Shown: positions 14,591-23,353 of the stretch, piece after piece
Position numbering within the stretch: position 1 is the first letter of the stretch
How the letters are laid out: every line of letters begins with the position of its first letter
From: Insolitispirillum peregrinum
Lineage (GTDB): Bacteria; Pseudomonadota; Alphaproteobacteria; Rhodospirillales; Rhodospirillaceae
Assembly: GCF_042665255.1 (NCBI RefSeq)
Contig: NZ_JBHTCD010000011.1
DNA: 64,000 bases
Strand: one strand, 5' to 3'
The notes under the pieces: generated by a model
The model's input: only the letters and a program-made list of their open reading frames with translations
The model's database searches: none
Told to the model about the DNA's origin: nothing
Made by a program: the position numbers and the translations under genes

Positions 14591-15748
14591 TCAGGACTGA
14601 CGGCTTAACCAGCCGGTCAAGGCTTCGACCGCTTGCTTGACGTGCTGGTGGTCACGGGCAAACGAAAAACGCACCGACGACTGGCCGCCGATCGGGTCAA
14701 AGTCCACCCCCGGCGCGGCGGCCACACCGCATTCGGCCAGCATGCGCTGACAGAACGACAAACTGTCGTTGGTCAGGTGGGACACGTCGGCGTACAGGTA
14801 AAAGGCCCCGTCCGGCGGGGCAAAGCGGGTGATGCCTGCGGCGGGCAGGGCATCGAGCAGCAAGGCCCGGTTGGCGGCGTAACCTTGTACCCGTTGCTCC
14901 AGCTCCTCCAGATGGTCAAAGACCAGCGTCCCGGCGTACTGCGACAGGGTGGGGGCGGAAATGAACAGGTTCTGCGTCAGGCATTCAATCGGGCGCACCA
15001 TGTCTTCGGGCACCACCATCCAGCCCAGCCGCCAGCCGGTCATGCAGAAATACTTGGAAAAGCTGTTGATGATCACCGGCGTCTGCGAAAAGCGGGTGGC
15101 CGAGACCGCCGGATCGCCAAAGGTGATCCCGTGGTAAATCTCGTCCGAGATCAGCCGCACGCCGTTGGCATCGCACCACTGGCACAGCTTTTCCAGCTCG
15201 TCGGCGGGCATCACCGTGCCGGTCGGATTGGACGGGCTGGCGACGATCAGGCCATCGAGCTTTTCGCCCAGCTTTTCCAGAACCTCGACCGTCGGCTGAT
15301 AGCGGCTGTCGGGGCCGACCGGAATGCGGACCGGCTCGATGCCAAGGGAGCGCAGGATGCTGGGATAGGCCGGATAGCCGGGGGCGGCCAGACCAACGCG
15401 ATCACCGGGGGCAAAGCAGGATGAAAATGCCAGAATGAACGCCCCGGACGAGCCGGTGGTGACCACCACCCGCTCCGGTGCAATGGTGACGCCCTGGGTG
15501 GTCTGGTAATGGTCGGCAATTTTCTGGCGCAGCTCGGGGATGCCCAGCGAGACGGTATAGCCCATCGGGTCGCGGTCGAGCAGGTCTTTCAGGCGTTCGG
15601 TGACGCCGTGCGGGATGCCGACAGACGGTTGCCCGGCAGCCATGTGAAACACCGGCAGGCCCTGTGCCGCCCGCTGGGCGCTGGCATGCAGGACATCCAT
15701 CACGATGAACGGCGGCACGGTGGCGCGGTCAGCAATCTTGAGAGTCAT
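14591..15748 (-). CDS. Class I/II PLP-dependent aminotransferase
   Basis: This 385-residue fold-type I aminotransferase has GYTVSLGIPELRQKIADHY near the N-terminus, the SPSNPTGTVMP segment, SDEIYHGITF, and the PLP-lysine in SFSKYFCMTGWRLGWM. It resembles the aspartate/alanine aminotransferase-like group common in Rhodospirillales. The true amino donor is not deducible. It is downstream of the GGT-like gene on the same strand, with a hairpin in the 69-bp gap, so it may have its own promoter. The length is normal. Confidence 0.88.
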   Translation of the reverse strand: MTLKIADRATVPPFIVMDVLHASAQRAAQGLPVFHMAAGQPSVGIPHGVTERLKDLLDRDPMGYTVSLGIPELRQKIADHYQTTQGVTIAPERVVVTTGSSGAFILAFSSCFAPGDRVGLAAPGYPAYPSILRSLGIEPVRIPVGPDSRYQPTVEVLEKLGEKLDGLIVASPSNPTGTVMPADELEKLCQWCDANGVRLISDEIYHGITFGDPAVSATRFSQTPVIINSFSKYFCMTGWRLGWMVVPEDMVRPIECLTQNLFISAPTLSQYAGTLVFDHLEELEQRVQGYAANRALLLDALPAAGITRFAPPDGAFYLYADVSHLTNDSLSFCQRMLAECGVAAAPGVDFDPIGGQSSVRFSFARDHQHVKQAVEALTGWLSRQS

Positions 15749-15774
15749 TCAAACACACCCGGTCAAAAGCAGTG

Positions 15775-15797
15775 CGTCCGGGGCTGTACCCCGGACG
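15775..15797 (-). terminator. Hairpin after the GGT-like gene
   Basis: CGTCCGGGG (15775-15783) and CCCCGGACG (15789-15797) form a perfect 9-bp stem with a 5-nt loop. On the minus strand it is followed by CACTGCTTTTG. It lies between the GGT-like gene and the downstream aminotransferase. Confidence 0.55.
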
Positions 15798-15817
15798 GAA
15801 ACAGAGGAGAGCGGCGA

Positions 15818-17182
15818 TTACGAGCGGGGGCCACCAATCAGCAGGGAATAGCCCGACCCCCGGCTGTCAATCGCCGCCCGGCAGCTACCGGGATGGGACG
15901 GCAAGCCTTCGGAGCAGGAGGCGGCATTCAGCAGGGCCGGGCCAGAGGCCGAGCTGGTGATGGCGCTGATGCTGTCGGCCAGCGGGGTTTCATTGACGAA
16001 GCCCTGAACGGCCCGCGCCACCTGATTAAAGGCCCCGCCGCCCGCCGCTGCGGCGGCAAAGCGGAATTCGTTGACGTTGTGGTTCATCACCATCGCCACT
16101 GCCAGCGGCATCCGGCTGCGCCCATCGGCTGGTCCGGGGGCAACGGCAAACATGCCGGTGGTCGGAATTTGGCGTCCGGCACCGAACGGGCCGTTCATCG
16201 TCAGGCCACAGACCACGGCGGAGCCTTGCAGGTCCATCACCATGAACGAGGTCGCGCCAATCCCCGGCGCCCGTTCATCGCCCAGCGAGGAGGTCAGGTT
16301 GCCGGTGTTCCACAGCCTGGCCGTTTCCGAGCCGGTCAGCCCGTCGCTGGGGAAGTGGATGGTTTCGTTCCCCGACGGGGCGGTGATGGTATCGCGCCAT
16401 TCGGGGCTGTAGGAGCGCATGGATTCAAGGGTGATCTGGCCACCCAGTTGGGCGGCGGCGTCAACGTATTGCCGCGCCAGCTGGCCATTGTACAGGTCCC
16501 CCGCCCCCTTTTGGCGCAGGCGTCCGATGACGGTGGCGAGGTCAAGCTGGGTCAGGGTATCGCCTTCCTGCACCGGACGGCGACCGCCATCGGCGGCAAA
16601 GATGCGGCGGGCAATCGGGTCGTTGCCAATGCGGCCTGCGCTCTGGCCGATTTCCTGCGACAGCGCACGCGACACCGGCTCGCCAAAGCGGGCGATGTTT
16701 TCCGCCGGGGCCAGCAACTGTTCCCAGCGCAGGCGGCCCGACTGGGCATACAGGGCGTACATGGCGCGCGGCATGGTCGGGATGGCAATCGGGGTGCCGC
16801 TCTGTTCGGCAGCGCCAACCATCGAGGCGCCAGCAGGCGGCGGCAGGAAGGACAGGGTCTGTGTTTTCTTGCTGGTGTGGTCATGCACCAGACAGACCCC
16901 GCCAGCGCCCAGTCCAGCCGATGTCGGCAGGGTGGCGCTGAGGGTAAAGGCCATCGCCACGGCAGCATCTGCGGCAGAACCGCCCGCACTCAGGACATCG
17001 CGGGCGACCAGAACCGAACGCGGTTCCGTCGAGACAGCCATGCCTGCAAAGCCATTGACATAGCCAACCGTTCCGACCTTAAGGTCATGGGCCGGGTCGC
17101 CGCAGCCGGTAACGGCAAGGGTCGAGGCAAGGACCACGCCCAGCAGCGGTGAACGGAAACGATGGGCAAAAGCGGACTGCAT
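15818..17182 (-). CDS. Gamma-glutamyltransferase-family lipoprotein with altered nucleophile site
   Basis: This 454-residue Ntn-hydrolase-fold protein starts at ATG 17182, with AGGAGG 10 nt upstream. A signal peptide ends in a lipobox (LAVTGC, lipidated C27), so it should be a lipoprotein. GGT hallmarks include SAGGSAADAAVAMAFTLS and GAGGVCLVHD. At the autoprocessing site the family has T-[TA]-H-x-S-V. Here residues 309-316 read GATSFMVM, placing Ala310 where the nucleophilic Thr belongs and Thr311 one position later. The enzyme may use the shifted threonine, or may be a non-processing homologue. The length is shorter than E. coli GGT (about 580). It is divergent from the M48 protease gene. 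Confidence 0.75.
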   Translation of the reverse strand: MQSAFAHRFRSPLLGVVLASTLAVTGCGDPAHDLKVGTVGYVNGFAGMAVSTEPRSVLVARDVLSAGGSAADAAVAMAFTLSATLPTSAGLGAGGVCLVHDHTSKKTQTLSFLPPPAGASMVGAAEQSGTPIAIPTMPRAMYALYAQSGRLRWEQLLAPAENIARFGEPVSRALSQEIGQSAGRIGNDPIARRIFAADGGRRPVQEGDTLTQLDLATVIGRLRQKGAGDLYNGQLARQYVDAAAQLGGQITLESMRSYSPEWRDTITAPSGNETIHFPSDGLTGSETARLWNTGNLTSSLGDERAPGIGATSFMVMDLQGSAVVCGLTMNGPFGAGRQIPTTGMFAVAPGPADGRSRMPLAVAMVMNHNVNEFRFAAAAAGGGAFNQVARAVQGFVNETPLADSISAITSSASGPALLNAASCSEGLPSHPGSCRAAIDSRGSGYSLLIGGPRS

Positions 17183-17267
17183 GGCGATGAGGCCTCCTCG
17201 CGGGGCAGTGAATTGACGCGGGTCTGCCGACACCTTACCTTGAGACGAAACAGAAGGGGTAGAGACC

Positions 17268-18647
17268 TTGCGCGCGTTATCTTCGATAAAAGTCATTATC
17301 CGTGCCGGGGTCCTGTCGATGACTGCAGTGTTGGCCCCTTTGCAGGGGGCGATAGCCGAAACGGCTCCGTCGGTGATCCGCGATGCGGAAGTGGAAAGTA
17401 CCATTCGCTCCTACGCGAATCCACTGTTCCGCGCAGCAGGGTTGCCCCCGGATTCTGTCACCATCCGGGTGCTCAACAGTAGTGTTTTGAACGCCTTTGT
17501 CACCACTGGCAACCGAATGTTCATTCATTCCGGCCTGATTTTGCGCACCGAGACCCCCGGCCAGTTGACCGGGGTCATTGCGCACGAAACCGGGCATATC
17601 GTCGGCGGCCATCTGGTGCGCCTGAATGATGCGGTGGAAAAGGCTACGCTGGCCTCGATGGGAACGATGGCTCTGGGGCTGCTGGCCGGTCTGGCGGCGG
17701 GCCGGGCCGATGCCGGGATGGCTGCGATGTCGCTGGGGCAGCAGGTGGTCGGGCGTGAGTTCTTCTCGTATACCCGCACGCAGGAGTCCTCTGCCGACCA
17801 GTACGCGCTGAAGGTTCTGGACCAGACCAACCAGTCGGCGCAGGGGTTGCTGGATTTCTTTGAGACGCTGGCCGATCAGGAAATGCTGTCCAGCAGCCGT
17901 CAAGACCCCTATGTCCGTACCCACCCGTTGACCAGCGAGCGTATCGAGGCGGTGCGCGAACATGTCGCGCAGGTCCATATTCCCTATCAGACACCGACCG
18001 ACAAGCAACTGCGCCATGACCGTATGGTGGCCAAGCTGTTTGCCTTCCTCGAACCGCAATCGCGCACCTTGCAGAAATACGGCGAGAGTGACCAGAGCGC
18101 CGTAGCCCGTTATGCCCGCTCGATTGCCTATTTCCGCCGGGGCGAGCTGGCCAAGGCGCTGCCGCAGATTGACAGCCTGCTGACCGAATACCCCAATGAT
18201 GCCTATTTCTGGGAACTGAAGGGGCAGATGCTGTTTGAAAATGCCCGTTTGCCCGATGCGGCGGATGCCTATCGCAAGGCGGTTCAGCTTGCGCCGAACG
18301 AGCCGCTGATTGACCTCAGTTTTTCGCATGTGCTGGTCGAAATGGGCACCGATGCCAGCCGCGCCGAGGCCGAAAAGCACCTGCGCAAATCCCTGACCGC
18401 CGAACCGGGCACCAGCTTTGGCTGGCGTCTGCTGGGCACGCTGTACGGTCAGCGGGGGGATGAAACACAGGCCGCTTATGCGATGGCTGAATATGCCTTG
18501 CTGATCGGCGACAACAGTCAGGCGCTGTTCCATGTCAACAAGGCGCTGGCCGGGGTCAAGCAGAGCGATCCGTTGTGGCTGCGCCTGCAGGACATCAAGC
18601 AGGCCGCCGAAGCCAGCCGCGACCGTGAAAACGGCGGGCGGCGTTAA
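17268..18647 (+). CDS. M48-family metalloprotease with TPR domain (BepA-like)
   Basis: This 459-residue exported zinc protease has a signal peptide ending near AIA-E (30/31). The catalytic HETGH is at 106-110, and the third zinc ligand is in ESSADQYA (E173). C-terminal TPR-like helices run from about 270 to 450. The architecture matches periplasmic BepA/YfgC-type quality-control proteases that act on outer-membrane assembly intermediates. The TTG start at 17268 (GGGGT upstream) supplies the full signal peptide; the next ATG at 17319 would truncate it. A DsbA-like protein follows 75 bp downstream, consistent with a periplasmic folding theme. Confidence 0.88.
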   Translation: MRALSSIKVIIRAGVLSMTAVLAPLQGAIAETAPSVIRDAEVESTIRSYANPLFRAAGLPPDSVTIRVLNSSVLNAFVTTGNRMFIHSGLILRTETPGQLTGVIAHETGHIVGGHLVRLNDAVEKATLASMGTMALGLLAGLAAGRADAGMAAMSLGQQVVGREFFSYTRTQESSADQYALKVLDQTNQSAQGLLDFFETLADQEMLSSSRQDPYVRTHPLTSERIEAVREHVAQVHIPYQTPTDKQLRHDRMVAKLFAFLEPQSRTLQKYGESDQSAVARYARSIAYFRRGELAKALPQIDSLLTEYPNDAYFWELKGQMLFENARLPDAADAYRKAVQLAPNEPLIDLSFSHVLVEMGTDASRAEAEKHLRKSLTAEPGTSFGWRLLGTLYGQRGDETQAAYAMAEYALLIGDNSQALFHVNKALAGVKQSDPLWLRLQDIKQAAEASRDRENGGRR

Positions 18648-18722
18648 CACGAATTCCGGGGCAGGGTCTTTCCCTCTCCCCTTGGCTATAGACCTCTTTC
18701 TGAATGCTGGAGATCCTCCGCG

Positions 18723-19490
18723 ATGGTGTGTGTTCCCTTTCGTCTGCCGCGAGCCTTGATGCTGCTTGCCGGTTTTGCTCCGCTGCTGGTGGCCGCGCCG
18801 GCCAGTGCTGCCGATACCTTTAATGATGCCCAGCGGGCGGAAATCAAGGGGCTGGTGCGCGAGTATCTGGTCGAGCATCCTGAGGTGATCGCCGAGGCGA
18901 TTGATGTGCTGCGCGAGCGCCAGCAGAAAGAGGAAATGGAGCGCAACAAGAGTGCCCTGAAAAGCAACTCCGATGCCCTGTTCCACAGCAAGGGTGACCC
19001 GGTGCTGGGTAATCCCGACGGTGACGTGACGGTGATCGAGTTCTTTGATTACCGCTGCGGCTATTGCAAGGCGGTGGCACCGCATGTGATGGATGTCATC
19101 AAGGGTGATGGCAAGGTGCGGCTGGTGCTGAAAGAGCTGCCGATCCTGGGGCCGGATAGCATCATGGCGGCGCGCTGGTCGCTGGCGGCGCGCAAGGAAA
19201 AGGCCTATCAGCCGTTCCACACCGCGATGATGAAATACAAGGGTACCTATACCGCAGAAAGCCTGGGCAAGATGGCCGAGGAAAACGGTCTGGATGCCAA
19301 AAAGATCGCCGCTGCCGCCGACAGTGACGAGATCAGCCAGATTCTGAAGGCCAACATGCAGTTGGCGCGGGAATTGGGGATCAACGGGACGCCGGCCTTT
19401 GTGGTCGGTGACCATCTGGTTCCCGGCGCGATGGGGCCGGATGACCTGAAGGAACTGATTGCCGACGCCCGCGAGAACAAGGCGAAATAA
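18723..19490 (+). CDS. Periplasmic DsbA/ScsC-like thiol-disulfide protein
   Basis: This 255-residue protein has a signal peptide (cleavage near ASA-AD, about residue 30), an N-terminal charged helical segment (35-80), and a thioredoxin fold with active site CGYC (112-115) in FFDYRCGYCKAV. The cis-proline loop reads NGTPAFVVG. The helical N-terminus resembles the oligomerisation stalk of ScsC/Com1-type proteins, which act as disulfide isomerases rather than simple oxidases. It is probably co-transcribed with the M48 protease gene. A long repeat element follows the stop. Confidence 0.88.
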   Translation: MVCVPFRLPRALMLLAGFAPLLVAAPASAADTFNDAQRAEIKGLVREYLVEHPEVIAEAIDVLRERQQKEEMERNKSALKSNSDALFHSKGDPVLGNPDGDVTVIEFFDYRCGYCKAVAPHVMDVIKGDGKVRLVLKELPILGPDSIMAARWSLAARKEKAYQPFHTAMMKYKGTYTAESLGKMAEENGLDAKKIAAAADSDEISQILKANMQLARELGINGTPAFVVGDHLVPGAMGPDDLKELIADARENKAK

Positions 19491-19503
19491 CAGGATGGGG
19501 GCC

Positions 19504-19795
19504 TGGACCAGCGTGCGTTAAACCTGACGCCGCTGTACACGACAGTTGGTAAGTAAAGTGCAGGCTGCCGCCTGAACTGCTCGGGGCCTGAGGCCCCGAA
19601 CCCCCATTTTCTCTTTTATGATCAAAGGAATGGGGTCTGGGGCCGACTGGCCCCAGCGAGGTGTGGAGCAGCGCTCCACGTCCTTGTTTCCTTACTGTCG
19701 TGTACTGTGACCTGACGCAGGTACGCTGGTCTAACCTTTTGTTCTGTCGCATTGTTTTTGCGGAAACCGGTTTCCACTTTTCGCGCAATGCTCTA
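19504..19795. repeat. Full composite element: long inverted-repeat element plus unit A
   Basis: The left terminal repeat GGACCAGCGTGCGTTAAACC begins at about 19505 and the right one ends ACGCTGGTCTA at 19733. Internal hairpins GGGGCC...GGCCCC and TGGAGC-AGC-GCTCCA are both present. Unit A follows in inverted orientation (19733-19795, ending CAATGCTCTA). It lies after dsbA and before the convergent rpsU. Confidence 0.85.
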
Positions 19796-20065
19796 AAGGC
19801 CCCCGTTTTTCATGGGACAGCGGTTGTATTGCAACGAAAAAGGCCCTTTCCGCCGGGCGGAAAAGGCCTTTTTGTCCGGTAGTGACACCGGTGTCTGTCG
19901 GCTTTCACCAAGCCCGCCCATCAGACTGTGCCTGAGGGTGCGAGCGACAGGACTCACCCCATTTCGTGATAAGAGCACCAGAGCGCGCCATTTGGAACGG
20001 CACGCCCGGGAGCAGAATGCAACGTATGCTAAAGCTGCCGGAGACTCCGGCAGGGACCGGAAGGC
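19796..20065. other. Intergenic region downstream of rpsU
   Basis: It contains the terminator at 19837-19873 and then about 190 bp in which I see no gene. A short stem, CTGCCGGAG/ACTCCGGCAG, near 20033-20052 just past the rpsU stop could be a first rpsU terminator. No tRNA or SRP RNA signature was found. Confidence 0.35.
19837..19873. terminator. Bidirectional rho-independent terminator
   Basis: AAAAAGGCCCTTTCCGC pairs with GCGGAAAAGGCCTTTTT (17 positions, one C-A mismatch). A on one side and T on the other make it usable in both directions, for rpsU on the minus strand and dsbA on the plus strand. Confidence 0.85.
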
Positions 20066-20269
20066 TTAGAAGCCTTCGCGTTCCAGGCGCTTGCGCTCCA
20101 GCTTACGGGCGCGACGCACGGCTTCAGCCTGTTCACGGGCCTTCTTTTCAGACGGCTTTTCGAACGAGCGACGCAGCTTCATTTCACGGAAGATGCCTTC
20201 GCGCTGCATTTTCTTCTTCAGGGCCTTCAGGGCCTGCTCGACGTTGTTATCACGAACGAGAACCTGCAC
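20066..20269 (-). CDS. rpsU: 30S ribosomal protein S21
   Basis: This 67-residue basic protein of the small ribosomal subunit is needed for initiation on natural mRNAs. The sequence VQVLVRDNNVEQALKALKKK followed by REGIFREMKLRR is typical S21, with an Arg/Lys-rich C-terminus. The start is GTG at 20269, preceded by GGAGC 8 nt upstream. The open frame runs further upstream without S21 likeness. It is a single-gene unit facing away from def. Confidence 0.95.
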   Translation of the reverse strand: MQVLVRDNNVEQALKALKKKMQREGIFREMKLRRSFEKPSEKKAREQAEAVRRARKLERKRLEREGF

Positions 20270-20622
20270 TTGGTTCAGCTCCTTTGTTGATTTACGGGGC
20301 GTTCCTGCCAGCCAACACGCACGCACCAAACCCTGTTGCCAGAGTGGGCGAGTGCCGATTGCTGCGGAACAGTAAGAAGAGACTGCGAGTGTGTCTGCCA
20401 GCCTCTCCCGGAGGGGCAGTGATGTAACACAGCAACGCAACCTTGTGAACATAAAATGCCGCAAAAGCGGGCTCTTTTCAACAGCGATCCCGAAAAATGC
20501 TTTCCGGGCGTGCTGCGGGCCTCCCCCGGAAACGGAATTTCCCTGCGGACAGCGAGGGAGTATGCTATCAACAGAACAAATCAGGTCGTTGATTATCCGT
20601 TGCTTATTGCAGGAGGAACCCG
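20270..20622. other. Divergent intergenic region, rpsU / def
   Basis: About 350 bp hold the promoters of both genes. On the minus strand TTGAAA near 20476 followed by a TTTTAT-like -10 could drive rpsU with an unusually long leader. A CCGC-AAAA-GCGG mini-hairpin is at about 20459-20470. Nothing coding is apparent. A good ribosome-binding site (AGGAGG) precedes def. Confidence 0.35.
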
Positions 20623-21162
20623 ATGGCTGTCCGCGAGATTGTCCGTATGGGCCATCCCGTCCTTCGCCGTTCGGCTGAACCGGTGGGTGATCCGGCCAGC
20701 GCCGAAATCCGGGCTTTGGTCGGGGATATGGTCGATACGTTGCGCGACTCTGGTGGGGTCGGGCTGGCTGCGCCGCAGATTGCGGTGTCGTCGCGGGTGG
20801 TGATCTTCATGGTGCCGCCGGAACGGGCCGACAGCGAGGCGGTGAGGGAGGCCGGTGGCGTGCCGCTGACGGTCCTGATCAATCCGCAGATCGAGGTTCT
20901 GGACCCGACGGTGGTCTATCGCCCGGAAGCATGCCTGTCGATCCCGGAAATAGCCGGAGTGGTGCCGCGTCCGACGCGCATCCGCTATCGCGCCGTCGGA
21001 CTGGACGGCGAGCCGGTCGAGGCCGAGGCCAGCGGTTTTCATGCCCGGGTGGTGCTGCACGAGGTTGATCACCTTGACGGCATCCTGTACCCGATGCAGA
21101 TGGATGACCTGAGCACCTTTGGATTTGTCAGCGAGTTGCGCAAAGCACAGGAAGAACAGTGA
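20623..21162 (+). CDS. def: Peptide deformylase
   Basis: This 179-residue metalloenzyme removes the formyl group from nascent N-terminal methionine. Motif 1 is GVGLAAPQI (45-53), motif 2 is EACLSIP with metal ligand C104, and motif 3 is HEVDH (146-150). Motif 2 has Ala where most enzymes have Gly (EGCLS). That variant occurs in some second deformylases of proteobacteria, so a second def copy elsewhere is possible. AGGAGG sits 7 nt upstream of ATG. It overlaps the following COQ9 gene by 1 bp (TGATG). Methionyl-tRNA formyltransferase is not adjacent. Confidence 0.93.
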   Translation: MAVREIVRMGHPVLRRSAEPVGDPASAEIRALVGDMVDTLRDSGGVGLAAPQIAVSSRVVIFMVPPERADSEAVREAGGVPLTVLINPQIEVLDPTVVYRPEACLSIPEIAGVVPRPTRIRYRAVGLDGEPVEAEASGFHARVVLHEVDHLDGILYPMQMDDLSTFGFVSELRKAQEEQ

Positions 21163-21860
21163 TGAGCAACGAAGAAAGCCTTGACGCCCTGCGGGAACGA
21201 CTGGTTCTGGCGGCGCTGGAGCACGTTCCTTTCGACGGTTGGAGCACCAAAGCGTTGCGCCATGCCTGTCAGGATCTGGGGCTGGACAGTTCGGCGGCTG
21301 AACGGCTGTTCCCCCATGGGGTGACGACGGCTGTTGAATGCTTTACGGCGCTGGCTGACCGGCTGATGGCCGAAGACGTGGCGGCGTTGCCGCTGGCCGA
21401 GATGAACGTCCGTGATCGCATCATTGCGGTGGTCAAGGCCCGGCTGACCCGGTGGGCTCCGCATCAGGAATCGATCCGGCGGGCGCTGGCGGTTTATGCC
21501 ATGCCAGCGACGGTGGCGGGTGGTGCAAAAGCCACCTGGAACACGGCCGATGCAATGTGGAAGGCCATTGGTGATCGTTCGGCAGATTTCAGCTGGTACA
21601 CCAAGCGCGCCACGCTGTCGGCGGTTTATTCTGCGACCCTGCTGTACTGGCTGGATGACCAGTCGGAAGACTTTGCCGAAACCTGGCTGTTTCTGGAACG
21701 GCGGGTGGAAGACGTGGTGAAAGCCATCCGTCTGCGGCAGACTGTCGGTACCTCGGTCGGCAAGGCATTGAGCCTGCTGCCCAATCCGCTGGCGTTCATT
21801 CCCCGTCCCGGATCGGGGCTTGGTGCGCGTCGTTCCGGTGGACGGCGGAACGGGCTGTAA
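21162..21860 (+). CDS. COQ9-family ubiquinone biosynthesis protein
   Basis: The product is 232 residues with a TetR-like helical N-terminal half (FDGWSTKALRHACQDLGL) and the COQ9 C-terminal domain, including the WNTADAMWKAIGDRSADFSW-type segment. COQ9 proteins bind lipids and present quinone intermediates to COQ7-type hydroxylases at the membrane. The ATG overlaps the def stop by one base; an in-frame GTG three bases earlier is less likely. The family is typical of alphaproteobacteria and mitochondria. Genes for other Coq enzymes are not nearby. Confidence 0.88.
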   Translation: MSNEESLDALRERLVLAALEHVPFDGWSTKALRHACQDLGLDSSAAERLFPHGVTTAVECFTALADRLMAEDVAALPLAEMNVRDRIIAVVKARLTRWAPHQESIRRALAVYAMPATVAGGAKATWNTADAMWKAIGDRSADFSWYTKRATLSAVYSATLLYWLDDQSEDFAETWLFLERRVEDVVKAIRLRQTVGTSVGKALSLLPNPLAFIPRPGSGLGARRSGGRRNGL

Positions 21861-21923
21861 CGCCCGTTTCGACCGGATCAATCCTGTTTTCCTCCCCCCT
21901 CAAAAAGAGACGAGTTCCATCGC

Positions 21924-22277
21924 ATGTCTTCTTCGGAAATTCGCCGTCTGCATGTCGGCCCGCGTATGAGTGAAGTGGTGATCCATCAAGGCACCGTCTA
22001 TCTGGCCGGTCAGGTGGGCGAGCCGGGGTCTTCGGTGGCTGACCAGACCCGGCAGGCGCTGGCGGCGGTCGATGCCCTGCTGGCCGATGCCGGTTCCAGC
22101 CGTGAAAAGATCCTGAAGGCGCAAATCTGGCTGGCCGATATTGCCGACTTTGAAGAAATGAACAGCGTGTGGGACGAGTGGGTGATCCCCGGCCACACTC
22201 CGGCCCGCGCCACTGGCGAAGCCAAGCTTGCGGCCCCGGAATACAAGGTCGAAGTGATCGTAATCGCGGCCCTGTAA
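21924..22277 (+). CDS. RidA/YjgF-family protein (YoaB subgroup)
   Basis: This 117-residue trimeric enamine/imine deaminase-family protein removes reactive 2-aminoacrylate-type intermediates. The arginine that binds the substrate carboxylate is in TPARATGEAKLA, a motif of the YoaB-like subgroup rather than RidA itself. GTVYLAGQVGE and KILKAQIWLAD are further family segments. It follows COQ9 after 63 bp and could be in the same operon. A strong terminator follows. Confidence 0.9.
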   Translation: MSSSEIRRLHVGPRMSEVVIHQGTVYLAGQVGEPGSSVADQTRQALAAVDALLADAGSSREKILKAQIWLADIADFEEMNSVWDEWVIPGHTPARATGEAKLAAPEYKVEVIVIAAL

Positions 22278-22289
22278 GAACGCTCGCAT

Positions 22290-22330
22290 ACACCCCCCGG
22301 CACCGCTGGGCCGGGGGGTGTTCTTTAATT
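22290..22330 (+). terminator. Rho-independent terminator of ridA-like gene
   Basis: ACACCCCCCGGC (22290-22301) and GCCGGGGGGTGT (22310-22321) form a perfect 12-bp stem followed by TCTTTAATTT. Confidence 0.9.
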
Positions 22331-22610
22331 TAGACCAGCGTGCGTTGAACCTGACAGTACACGACAGTTGGCGGGATCAGTGTGGGCTACCGCCCAAACC
22401 CGTTTGGTGGCGATGCCCCCAAGCCCCCATTTTTCTTCAAAATCAAATCAATGGGGTCCGGGGCCTTAAGGCCCCGGCGAGGTTTGGAGCAGCGCTCCAT
22501 GATCTTTTTGTTTTTTGTCGTGGACTGTGACCTGACGCAGGCTGGTCCAACCTTTTTATCTGTCGCAGTGATGGCGCGCAAAACCGGTTCCCACTTTTGC
22601 GCTCACTGCT
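22331..22610. repeat. Full composite element: long inverted-repeat element plus unit A
   Basis: The left terminal repeat TAGACCAGCGTGCGTTGAAC begins at 22331 and the right one ends GCAGGCTGGTCC near 22548. The CCGGGGCC-TTAA-GGCCCCGG and TGGAGC-AGC-GCTCCA hairpins are present, followed by TTTTTGTTTTTTG. Inverted unit A (GTGAGC variant) runs to 22610, directly against the phnN stop codon at 22611-22613. The boundary is convergent (ridA-like / phnN). Confidence 0.85.
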
Positions 22611-23183
22611 TCAGGCCTCGCCGCGCAACAGCCGGACCAATTGCTCTCCGGCCTGTTCCAGCGGGCCGGAATTGTCCAGTTGAACCAGCGCGGGATGGTG
22701 GACCGGAAAGGCGCTGGCCCGCCGCAGACGTTCGGCGATGCCCTCGGCGGTTTCCCGCCCGCGAGCCTCCAGCCGCCGTCGCAGCTCATCCTGATGGACA
22801 CTGACCAGAATCGGTACCATGGCCGGAAAACGGCTGGCGGCCTGTGGCAGATGTTCCCGCGACCCGTTGACCACCACGCTCAGGCCGCGCTGCAGCCAGT
22901 GTTCGACCTCACAGCCAATCCCGTACAGCAGGCCATGACTGCTCCATGTCAGGGCAAAGCAGCCCGCCAGCGCGCGGGCGGCAAATTCGGCTTCGCTGAG
23001 GGCAACGTGATTTTCTCCGCCCGCCGAGGCCGGACGGGTGATGTAGCGATGGGCAAAGGCCAGCGGCCGCCCGGCCACCCGTGGGCGGGCATAGGCCAGC
23101 AGGCTGTCTTTTCCGGCTCCGGATGGGCCAATCACGTAAAACAGGCGGGGGCGGGCAGGCGGGACGCAAAACTCGGCAGACAT
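22611..23183 (-). CDS. phnN: Ribose 1,5-bisphosphate phosphokinase PhnN
   Basis: This 190-residue guanylate-kinase-fold enzyme makes phosphoribosyl diphosphate (PRPP) from ribose 1,5-bisphosphate, the last step of phosphonate C-P lyase catabolism. Walker A is GPSGAGKDSLL (19-29). RYITRPASAGGENHVALSEAEF is the typical PhnN lid region, given here only as a landmark ending near residue 67, and VVVNGSREHLP follows. No other phn genes are in the window, so it is separated from a C-P lyase operon or works alone as an alternative PRPP route. Confidence 0.88.
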   Translation of the reverse strand: MSAEFCVPPARPRLFYVIGPSGAGKDSLLAYARPRVAGRPLAFAHRYITRPASAGGENHVALSEAEFAARALAGCFALTWSSHGLLYGIGCEVEHWLQRGLSVVVNGSREHLPQAASRFPAMVPILVSVHQDELRRRLEARGRETAEGIAERLRRASAFPVHHPALVQLDNSGPLEQAGEQLVRLLRGEA

Positions 23184-23353
23184 CCGGGGGGAATCCTGAC
23201 TGGGAGAATGAGCCGCCGTTCATAGCATACTCTTGTCACCACGCAGCGGCTCTCCTGCGCTGGTGGTATTTTTTTGTCCTCGCAGCGGGATCGGCATGAT
23301 AGGTTTTTGCCCCGCCGGAGGTGTCGGAGTTGTGAAAAAGCAGGGGATGAGGG

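Noticed and set aside
17277..19415. 712-codon open frame on the minus strand opposite the M48 protease and DsbA-like genes
   Set aside because: High-GC shadow of two well-supported genes; low-complexity His/Gln/Arg-rich translation with no family likeness.
19874..20065. Possible structured RNA downstream of rpsU
   Set aside because: Checked for SRP RNA, tRNA and tmRNA signatures; none present, and stems are short.
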